From contig NC_092566.1 of NCBI RefSeq assembly GCF_037975245.1, forward strand, positions 8,414,001 through 8,478,000: a stretch of 64,000 nt of DNA. The letters are read 5' to 3'. Made by a program: the position numbers and the translations under genes. Position 1 is the first letter of the stretch, and each line of letters starts with the position of its first letter. The notes beneath the pieces are model-generated. The model did not search any database and was not told the DNA's origin. It saw only the letters and a program-made list of their open reading frames with translations. Below, piece by piece: positions 45,293-55,620 of the stretch. This DNA comes from Apostichopus japonicus (taxonomy: Eukaryota > Echinodermata > Holothuroidea > Aspidochirotida > Stichopodidae).

Positions 45293-47575
45293 TCAAAGGT
45301 TGGAGTTACTTCACTGCCAAGAAAATGCATCCTATAGCTACATCAGATCATTTCAGTGTTCTAATTATGCCACGATACACAGAACGTTATCGAGAAGTTC
45401 AAAAGATACCAAGACCAAAGGAAAGAGACACCAGGAAGAGTAATGTTGACAATTTACGAGTGATGTTGGATTCAACAGATTGGAGGGTTTTTACAGATAC
45501 GTGTGACACCTTAGATAAATTGACACAAGTAGTATCATCTTACATCAATTTTACAACTGATATCTGCATTCCTTATAGGACAATGTCACACTCAGAAGTT
45601 ATGAAAAGATTGCCAGCCGATGATAAGATCAAGCAGTTGGAGAAAGAGAAAAAGGAAGCAATTGATGATGGTGACACTACTCTACGGAACAGGTTACAGA
45701 GGCAAATAAACAAACATGTGTTCAAGAGGAGGAATGAATACTTTCAAAAGGTAACAACAGACAAACAGTCTCTGTGGGATCTACTCAAATCAATACGGAA
45801 ACCAGATGAACAGCAAAGAAACTTGGTAACTGATGAGTTTGGCCAAAAATTAAGTCAACACTTCGGACGTTTTAATGATGCTTCGAGCAAAGATATTTCA
45901 TTTATACTACCAGACCTATCAACTGCTGAACCACCAGTAATACTAAAGAAAGATGTAAAAAGACAATTTGGACTTGTTAAGATAGGAATTGCGTCTGGTT
46001 TTGATCAAATTCCCTGGTGGGTGTACAAGTATTGCTCTGAAGAATTAGCTGGCATATTCACTAATTTATATAATGTAAGTTTAAATGAGAATTCAATTCC
46101 GTCTCTATGGAAGCATGCTAAAACATCACCTGTGCCTAAAATCTCTATTCCAACATCTGTAAACGATTTTAGACCAATTGATATGTCCAGTATTGGTTTT
46201 AACTGTATGCAAAAATTATTATTTCCATACTTGACGCAGGCCATCGTATCACACGGTGATAAAAATCAGTTTGCCTACAAAAAAGGCGTGTCCTGCACAG
46301 ATGCTATACTCAAGCTCGTACATTGTGTTGTTTCTGGTTTAAATCAGAGTGACACAACAGTCACTAAAGTTTTATTCTTAGATTTTTCAAGTGCTTTTAA
46401 TACGGTTTTACCAAATCGGTTAATCCAAAGTTTGTGTAGTTTTATCAATGAGCCTTGGCTTATACATTGGTTGGCTAATTTTTTACATGGATGGTCTCGA
46501 CAAGTCAAGCTACAGAAAGGTTATTCAGAGGAATCAAATATTACAGTGGGAGTCCCCCAGGGAGGTCCTCTATCTGCGTTACTTTTTACAATATACACAG
46601 ATGATATACGTTCTTCAATGGGGTGTGATGTAATTAAGTACGCTGATGATACAGCCATATCCTGTAACATTTCAAAGCGGACACACCTTGAAAATCAAAA
46701 TGACTATAAATACTGTATTGATAATATGGTCAATTTGTGTGAGCAGAAGAACCTCTTACTTAATCCAAAGAAATCTAAAGAAATAATTTTTGAAAACATT
46801 AACATTAAACATCAAGGTCTCATTCAGACCAGGGATCAGAAAACTTATGTTCAAGGCTCCATTGTTGAGCGGGTGTCTCATACTATGTACTTAGGGGTTG
46901 ATATTGACGCCAAGTTAACCTTTACTAAACATATATCTAAATCGATGTCTAAGGTGTATTATATTGTATCAACGTTGGCATACATTACTCCTTATTTTCA
47001 TTCTAATGTAAGAGATAAGGTTTTCAGCTCATCAATTCTGCCAGTGATTGTGTATGCAGTTCCTGTCTGGTATCACTTTCTACTTGAAAAGGACAAGAAA
47101 AGAATTAGAAGTTTCTTGAAATACTGCTCCAAAATATTTAATCTCGACTATGAAAGCCTTGTTGGTAAAGTAAACACTGCTGCTAAAAATGAATTCATAA
47201 GACTAGCTAAGAATATACATAGTTCTAAAGATCACCCACTTCACTCCGAGTTGATCTCTCTGTGCAATAGAACCAGCAAGTACAATCTACGTAATCCTAC
47301 TATCTTGCCATCTTTTAGAATTATGCTTTTTAAGAACTCATTTATCTACAGAGCAGCCATTTATATTCAAAATGGGTTCTTAGAATCTCTGTTATAATCC
47401 TTTTAATCTTTAATCTTTTAAAACTTCTATTCCTCTATCTTATTTCTTGTTTTTGTTTCATGCTTTCATTTTTGTACATGTTTACGTCTTTTATGTATCA
47501 TCTTTTATGTGTCCTATTTATAAATATTATCATTTATACTGGAATAAAGAAATTGAAATTGAATTGAAATTGAAG
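45293..47575 (+). mobile_element. 5'-truncated LINE inserted in the gypsy Pol
   Basis: It lies in the same orientation as the host element, between RNase H and integrase. It ends with AATAAAG and a short tail of GAAATT/GAATT repeats at about 47545-47572. Imperfect ~35-bp direct repeats flank it (about 45261..45292 and 47580..47617, sharing ATACATATAG at their ends) and may be a diverged target duplication. The exact 5' junction is uncertain by some tens of bases. Confidence 0.7.
45300..47397 (+). CDS. LINE ORF2: endonuclease end plus reverse transcriptase
   Basis: An uninterrupted frame of about 700 codons starts inside the endonuclease (TSDHFSVLIMPRY, the last catalytic Asp-His block), and continues through a helical linker with CTDWRVF-like sequence (DSTDWRVF). 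The RT domain has FLDFSSAFNTVLP (motif A), GVPQGGPLSALLF (motif B) and KYADDTAIS (catalytic DD). The C-terminal region IRLAKNIHSSKDHPLHSEL ends just before the stop. The frame upstream, from 45172, is gypsy sequence in another frame. The clade is not certain; it is a CR1/Rex/Jockey-like LINE. It lacks the N-terminal endonuclease, so it is not autonomous, but the RT itself looks undamaged. Confidence 0.8.
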
Positions 47576-47588
47576 GCCTACTATTTCT

Positions 47589-48728
47589 ATGCCTAGTGAA
47601 AATAGACATACATATAGCCCTGACATATTAGTTGTGCCAAATTTTACAAGTGTTTCTCAACCTTCAGAGCCAAGATTAGTGGATCAGAGTAGACAAAGGG
47701 TACAAGAGGTAATCAGAGAACCACCTCCAGAATTATTTGTTCAGCCGAAGCCAGTCATAACAAACATTGATCATTTGGTTACAGGGCACATTCCAAAACA
47801 AAAGGAATTGAATAAAGTCATGAAGGCAATTCAAGGAAAGCTGATCAAAAACTATGATCTGCAATTTGATGTAAAAGAGTTGCAAATTCAACAACAAACT
47901 TGTCCTTACTACAAACCAATTTATGATTTTCTTGCACATGACATCATTCCAAGTAGTGTTAAGCATGCTAGAACTGTTCGTTCTCAAGCAGAGGATTATT
48001 TGTTATGTAATAGTTTGTTATTCAGGATATTTTTGCATGAGACTAACGATGCTAAGATGACTCTTCAGTTAGTCGTACCTGAGACTATGGTAGAACAAAT
48101 AATATCTCGATATCACGATGACTTGTTAAGTAATCATCAAGGTGTAATGCGTACATATTTGACCATTAGACAGCATTTCTATCTGCGCAATATGTTTCAA
48201 CGCATCAGTAATTATATTCAGGCATGTCTCCGTTGTCAAGAATTCCGTAAGAAACCAGACAAATTGAGACAATATCATGCTCGCATTCCTGATTCTTATC
48301 GTCCTTTTGACAGACTTAGTCTGGATTTCAAGACTATGCCCACAACGGCTACAGGATTTAAACATTTGATGGTTGTTTGTGATGAGATCACTAGATTTGT
48401 TGTATGTGTTTCTCTTAAGACTCTTGATGCTGAAACAATATGTGAAGCATTATTGCAGAGGGTAGTCACAACTTTTGGTCCACCGTCTTGTATCATAAGT
48501 GATGCGGCAGCTTCTCTTACAGGAAAATTAGTGGAGCTCTTAAGTAAAGCTTTAGGCATTCAACAAAAGTTCATCAGTGTAAGCAATCATGGAAGCTTAC
48601 AGGTTGAAAGACACATTCAGACTCTTTCAAATTTCCTCAAAGTGAACTTAAATCAGTTTGGTACGGACTGGGTACGATTTGTCCTACATCAGCCTATGCA
48701 TATAACACATTTTCCTCTCCTCAGTTAG
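47589..48728 (+). pseudogene. Gypsy Pol: integrase (frameshifted near 48690)
   Basis: The zinc-binding part is visible as YHDDLLSNHQG and CLRCQEF (H-H-C-C). The catalytic core has RLSLDFKTM, CIISDAAASL and VERHIQTL as the D, D and E blocks. The correct frame is lost near 48690 (after VLHQ) and sequence continues as AYNTFSSPQLGSYSPFELAF in another frame. A single small indel therefore inactivates the integrase of this copy, despite the near-identical LTRs. Confidence 0.8.
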
Positions 48729-49726
48729 GTAGCTATAGCCCATTTGAACTTGCATTTGGACGTAAGCCACCGAATCTTACAAATTTATCATTCAATCCAA
48801 TGGCAGGATTATCACAATCTCATGGAGAATATGCTACATTGTTAAAGAAACGATTTGATCATTTGTCAAGGGTAATGTTAGTCTTACAAAAGAAGCAACA
48901 AGATGCTCAAAATGTTAAGATAAGTGCAAAACTGGACAAAGGTGCAATTTATTCAACGGGTCAATTAGTGTATCTGTATAAGCCAACGTCTTCTTCCTTG
49001 ACTGCAAACTCTCGCAAATTTGCTGCAGAATGGTGTGGACCACTAGTGATCCATCAAGTTTTAGATAGGACTCATTATTTGTTGGCCACTCTCAAAGGAG
49101 AAATTCTTAGTGATGTATTCAATTATAACAGGCTTAAACCATGTTTTGTAAGAGCATCTTCTGAAACTAAGAATATCACCAACATTCAGAAATTGCGGAA
49201 TGTCTTGAAAACAAAGGGTTCATCAAGTGAAAAGGTTGCACGAATGCGAAATGTTTTGAGTAGTAACACTTCTAATGCAGAAAATGTTAATGTCATGCAA
49301 GATGCACATATTGAGTTTCATGATGAGTTTGGTAACATTTTGCCAGGGGTAACTTCAGATCATGTCATGTGTCTTATGAGCACTAAGCCAATGAATGTTG
49401 CATCCTTTTTAGAGAATAGAGCACATAATGAAGGATTAGCACTTCCATATCCTTCCATGAAAGATAGCATATTAAGGCAAAAGAAAGTTTTTGCAAATGC
49501 TCCACAAGGAGACATGAAAGTCCAACGTGCTCGATACAAATTGGGTGAATTACAGGTTCTGGTCACCTATCAGACACCATGTTTTCCATCAGGCTTTAAG
49601 AGTCATGATTTTTGGTGGAATGTAGGAAAATATTCCAACACAGAGGAAATAATGAATTTTCTCCATGAAAAGGGATTGAACATTACAGGCAATCCAGGCA
49701 GGATGTTGCAAACATTATACGGTTAG
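48690..49726 (+). pseudogene. Gypsy Pol C-terminal part with an extra ~180-residue domain
   Basis: In the shifted frame the integrase continues with FELAFGRKPPNL, LDKGAIYSTGQLVYLY and RKFAAEWCGPLVI, the GPY/F-type module. A further ~180 residues follow, ending with WWNVGKYSNTEEIMNFLHEK and NPGRMLQTLYG. I do not recognise this tail as chromodomain or envelope; it may be a lineage-specific extension. Confidence 0.65.
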
Positions 49727-50960
49727 TATGTGTAACTGCATATTACTTTAAGTTCAGATGAACAGGTGTTTTACCCACGATTGTATGAATGGAATGCGTC
49801 ATGGCAATTACCTGCATACCTATTAAGTGGAAGTCATTGTACTGTATGGTGTAACAATATAAGCTTTATTGTTTAAAACCACCACCAAGTGACCTAGTTT
49901 CATCTTTTATAACAAATGTGTAATGAGTATACCTTATTTCTCCTTATGAATTCGTTCAAACGTTTACCCGGCAATTAGAACATATCCGGAATATTAGCAA
50001 CATGGGTTTTCATATATTGAGAAAATATTTTAAGGATATTTACATTGCATCATTTATGTTATATTGAAGGCTATTCAGAGACAGCATTGGTAATGTGCAA
50101 CTTTTGCTTACAGCAACAGTTATCAAAGCAAATGAAAGTATAGATCTTTTGAGGAAGTTATGTATATATTTTCTTTTCCTCAAATATTCATTCAAAAGTT
50201 TAAAAGACAAGATGTTAAGTATTATGTAAATTTAAAGAAAGATTTGTTGATGTCATAGTCTATGGAGTCTCTTTAATGGTATCGAATATCTAGTACTTTG
50301 GTACTTTACTAGATCATTTCGGAGTGCATACCTAGGGTCACCATGCTATCGAGTCACATTTTGTTGATTTCTTGAAGTGGATGTATATGATTCACAAGGT
50401 ATCAGAGCAGTTTTGAAACTACTGTTTGCCTTCATTAAAGACGAGGTTTTGTAAATGAGTTTGTAATATTGTAAGGTTCTTTTTTAAAATACGATTTTTT
50501 TATGGAACGCTGAGGTGTTCTGTTCAGTTAAAAGATAACTAAGTCTAGTATTCTCTGATCTCTCCCCAATCACGGCATGATTTCACTTTTGATATAAATG
50601 TATTATTGATGTATGAAATGCATAAATGTATTTTGTAAGAGATACTGCATATTTTGCTGTGTCATGTAACTTTAAGATATCTTAATGATATATTTTTTTT
50701 TTTTTTAGATTACATCATATGATGTCATCAATATTGAAGAGGTACACACATTTTTTTTTATGGAGAATAGTGTCAATGTATATAACATATGATCATTTTA
50801 ATATTCGTAACCAAGATGTTAACCTTTGAGAGATATATGAAGAACATTTATTGAAGTCAATGAATATTAGTGAATGTGCTTACAGTACTCTACCTTTTTG
50901 AGATAATGATAAGTTAAAGCAGTATGATGTTAAAATTTTGGAGTATCCAAAAATTTTAAA

Positions 50961-50973
50961 AGATTGAGGGGGA
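50961..50973 (+). promoter_or_regulatory. Polypurine tract
   Basis: AGATTGAGGGGGA ends directly at the 3' LTR and is the expected plus-strand primer site. Confidence 0.75.
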
Positions 50974-51680
50974 TGTTATGAAATAGTGATACCATCTCTT
51001 TGATGTTACCGAAACACTCCATCGAGACACCTGACAGGCCTCTTATGTATTTATCTAGGTCATGGATTCAGTTTTCCCTCGAGAAGTTTTTAACTATCTT
51101 ATTGAATCTTGGTACAGGGCCTTTTCCCAAAATAGATTCCATTATGTCTGTGGAACATTCGAGAAGGTTCTCTCACGTGGTATGGAAGTTTCCATAGAAA
51201 GGGGATGGACTTCCAAACTCCCAACCAATCAGGGCAGATCAGTGCCAGCGCACTTATTTTTATATCGTTAAGTTAATACAGGATGGTCAGGTTATTGGCT
51301 GCCTACTGATTATGCGCAGTGGAATTTTATAGAAGTAAGGTATAAAAGGAAAAGGGGGCCGAAAGTTTACTCACTTGATCAGCAAATTTATCACTCCGCC
51401 GAAAGTTCATCACTCCTAATTGTTTAATTGACGGAGTCAAGTCAAGTCAAATCATTGTAATTTAGTTTTATTTGTAAAGAGAATCGACAGAGAAGAAATT
51501 ATACCGAATCATTAATCAAATCCTATCTCGTCAAATTGTTTTTATGTGAACTCATTGTTTTCGCCCGTTCGAGACATCTGAAGAAGCATAAATACGGCAT
51601 CAAGATATCCCAGTACCTTTCTATCGCGAGTCCCGATATAGTTTTACTATCGGAGGAGCCGGGCTCGTCACAATATTACA
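50974..51680 (+). repeat. 3' LTR of the gypsy element
   Basis: 707 bp, nearly identical to the 5' LTR; lacks 3 bp corresponding to a point just after GAGACATCT. Confidence 0.9.
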
Positions 51681-51838
51681 CTACTATTAACAGTACACTC
51701 AATTCACCTAATAGGTGCAATTATGTTTCACCATGAGGAGCATGCTATAAGTTCATGTTTTCGGGCCCTCCCTTAAAATATTTCATGTTCTTGGCGACTA
51801 CGTTCCGTTAGATAGTGTAAAACCGCCTACACCTCCCT
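51681..51838 (+). pseudogene. PLE-X fragment inside hAT-7, right part
   Basis: It continues the PLE-X 3' region (AGTACACTCAATTCACCTAA, then GTAAAACCGCCTACACC) that the gypsy element interrupted. It is homologous to 4170..4327. Confidence 0.85.
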
Positions 51839-52433
51839 CTCAGTTGAAAGACTCAACACAAGGGTGTTACAAATGGTAAGTCCAGTATTGTTAGGGAAGG
51901 GATGGAGGGCAACTGGAAGATTTCTCTTCTATAATGTATTTCATTTTTTAGATATATCACGTATGCTATTCAGCTAAAGTTTTATGCTTTATGCGCGACA
52001 TAGGGAGGGGTGGTAAATGCAGGCATGTCTATGCTTGAGCGATTGTCAAGGATGTCAATTTTTCACGCAACTTTTTTCGAACTCACTTGATTGATGGGCC
52101 CCGCTCCATTGCCGGGCCCAGGGCCCGGTGATCACTTAAGACGGCCCTGCGTACACGAAACCATAATTATTTATTATCGATATCAACTTATGAAGTTATT
52201 TAATGATTAGAAAATTGTGAAATACAAACAAGTCTCTAGTAGAAAAACCGAGTCTTTTGAAGGCAAGTCTCAAGTCAAGTCCCAAGTCTTTGCTAACTTT
52301 TTGGGCAAGTCTCAAGTCAAGTCCCAAGTCTCTGACAGCCGAGTCTCGAGTCGAGTCTCAAGTCCTAAAATTTGCGACTCGAGTCGGACTCAAGTCCGAG
52401 TCCCTGACTCGAGTCCCCAACTCTGATAGGGGA

Positions 52434-52686
52434 AACCCATAGGCACCTTTCTACACGGACTTCTGAGCATCAAAAAACCGATAAGAATTCACTTATTTAC
52501 AAACACGTAGCTAAATTTCCCAACTGTATGCGGCTATGTGACAACAACTCATGCAAAATTATCGACTCAGCTCCCACTGAACTTAGGATCATCCAGCTTA
52601 GGATCAAAGAAAGCCTACATATCAATTGGGATAAACCTAATCTCAACAAACAGCTTGACTGTCCAGTGTTATCTTTGTTGAGTTAA
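52434..52686 (+). pseudogene. PLE-Z GIY-YIG endonuclease, C-terminal remainder
   Basis: In frame after the target duplication (IGETHRHL), this reads LSTRTSEH, KNSLIYKHV, then IIQLRIKESLHINWDKPNLN and ends LSLLS with TAA at 52684. This is the typical C terminus of a canonical PLE endonuclease. It is separated from its own N-terminal part by 12.8 kb of nested insertions. Confidence 0.85.
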
Positions 52687-52757
52687 TCTACTCGTCCTTG
52701 TATGTTATTGCTAGTGTACATTTGTTTGCTATTACTTGTTCATTTTGCGTTTGTAAC

Positions 52758-52791
52758 CTGATGATGAAAGTCGCTACTTTCGAAACATGTC
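52758..52791 (+). ncRNA. Hammerhead ribozyme-like motif at the PLE-Z 3' end
   Basis: CTGATGA is followed by a perfect six-pair stem II (GAAAGT/ACTTTC, loop CGCT), GAAA, a minimal stem III (ACA/TGT) and the GTC triplet. Stem I has three pairs (AAC/GTT). One extra T sits before stem II. This is the best-formed of the motifs in the window and fits the compact type I hammerheads known from PLEs. Confidence 0.55.
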
Positions 52792-52852
52792 GTTCTTTTT
52801 GTATTAATTTCAGTAAATAGATGTATAAGTTAAAGTCTGTGGTGTTTTCGGT

Positions 52853-52856
<4 letters not shown>

Positions 52857-52888
<32 letters not shown>
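52857..52888. repeat. (TA)n microsatellite
   Basis: Uninterrupted TA dinucleotides just beyond the PLE-Z 3' end. Confidence 0.95.
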
Positions 52889-52891
<3 letters not shown>

Positions 52892-54010
52892 ATAATCGAC
52901 TGACGTTGCGGCCAGGTCGAAATACCTGATCAAATGGATTTACACTATATCATTAATGGAGACACAGGCCCAAAGGTCATTATTGATCCATGATCGAAAT
53001 AACTAAAAGAATATCTGCCCGAACAGCCAAGAAATATATAATTCCTTTTGGGAAACATCACGGACACCTGTAAGGTTGAAGACTTGATCAAGCCTAAATA
53101 TGATATCAACCCATCTCCCGACTCCGTCGACCGAAGTTGTTAGCACCATCGTTTGTATGATCATTTCTACCGGAAGTCTTTAAAGTACAGACCGGATGTA
53201 AAGATGTCCTTTAATAGCATATCTTGTTGATATATGCTTTCTTTTCCTGTTTCTCTTTCGTCTGTTTTATTACAGTATTGCACTCTTCAGCTTGTCGCAG
53301 TTCCACTTTTATTATATCTACTTCCTGCAGCTAAATGAAGAAAAAAACTGCCCAGAGTAAATACAGACCTGTTTCATAAACTTATAGTAATACTTGTCGA
53401 AGTTTCTAATCACTTTAGTTAAGCGACTACATGCACAATATCGACAATATGGATGGTTCGGTATACAGTTGTGTATTATAACCGGTACGTCCAAGCAGGG
53501 AACTCCCAAGTTGACGCAATCCAATTGACTTAAACGCACACTTATATTCTGTCTGGCAACATTCTTACTGGTACGTTTTTTAAGGTTTCCTTCCATTTTT
53601 AAATTCCATATAATTGCAACTTATAAATTTTCAGAAACGTTTATACGGAATATCACCGTTAGGATGTGGCGAGGTAATTTATATGTAAAGCTTGGGTGAT
53701 ACCTAGGATGTAGTGTTATGTGTATTCTGTTGTTGTTTTTTTCTTAATTCATGTGTTATTGTCACGTGTAAGGTGAAACGATTCGACTAGAAAACACCAA
53801 AATTCTCGAGTGACGTGTGTCTTTGATAAGTTGGTGGTTTTATTTAAAAATTTCGCACCAAAACAAAACCCTGAAACAATACGTAAAATGTACGCATTGT
53901 ATACACAAATATTTCACACAAACATGACGTTACATCGGCAAAAGGAAACGTATCAAACATATATTGATCTCGCTGTAGTATCCGAGATATTTTACACCTT
54001 CTTACCACTA
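52889..54010. other. No recognised gene
   Basis: A 92-codon minus-strand frame (53318..53596) shows no family signature. No repeat structure was noticed. Confidence 0.45.
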
Positions 54011-54418
54011 AGAGGGCGTTGTCGTCAAGGGGTTAAGGCAGTGGACTTGTGATCGAAGGATTACAGGTTCGAGCCCTGACCAGATCATTGCGTTGTGTCC
54101 TTGGGCAAGGCGGTTTATCTCCATTGCCTCTCTTCACCCAGGTGAATAAATTGGGACCTGCGAGGTAACTTGTAAATATAGTTGTGTGCGCCGGTTTGTG
54201 GCTGCACCCTATGGGAAGTCCCCTGGGGGACACGTGGTTGTGGTGCACTGTGGTGTCCCAGGAGAAATTGATTGAATTGTGCACACTTTGGTGTGTAGGT
54301 GTGTCAAGTTACCAATGACCAGGGTTGAAATTTTGTAAGGTGCCATTGAATGTATGTTTACGTGCAATAATGAGCACCATATAAGAGTTATTATTATTAT
54401 CATTATTATCATCTATTA
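54011..54418 (+). mobile_element. tRNA-derived SINE with a conserved metazoan core
   Basis: The head has an A-box-like AAGGGGTTAAGGCAGTGG and a B box GGTTCGAGCCC. The body contains GTCCTTGGGCAAGGCGGTTT and TTGCCTCTCTTCACCCAGGT, wording shared by SINE families across many invertebrates. A TTATTATTATTATC-type tail ends it. About 400 bp, apparently full length. Confidence 0.8.
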
Positions 54419-55618
<1,200 letters not shown>

Positions 55619-55620
55619 CT

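Larger units (their letters stand above)
40870..51680 (+). mobile_element. Ty3/gypsy LTR retrotransposon, recent, carrying a LINE
   Basis: Direct LTRs of 710 and 707 bp differ by about four substitutions and one 3-bp indel. A 4-bp duplication, CTAC, flanks the element (40866..40869 and 51681..51684). Inside are a primer-binding-type site, a short Gag frame, and PR-RT-RH-IN in gypsy order. A LINE separates RNase H from integrase. The sequence at 49730..50960, between Pol and the 3' LTR, has no coding content. Confidence 0.9.
40084..52149. mobile_element. hAT-7, inner hAT of the nest, inside hAT-6
   Basis: CGTACACG flanks both ends (40076..40083 and 52150..52157). The terminal repeats are a perfect 14 bp, CAGGGCCGTCTTAA and its inverse, followed by GGGCCC-rich subterminal sequence on both sides. 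Its own DNA is about 40084..40326 and 51839..52149. No transposase. Confidence 0.9.
39628..52425. mobile_element. hAT-6, outer hAT of the nest, inside PLE-Z
   Basis: ATAGGGGA flanks both ends (39620..39627 and 52426..52433). The terminal repeats are CAGAGTTG and CAACTCTG. The element's own DNA is only 39628..40083 plus 52158..52425; the rest is nested insertions. Both ends carry dense AAGTCTCAAGTCAAGTCTC-type repeats in direct orientation. No transposase. Confidence 0.9.
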
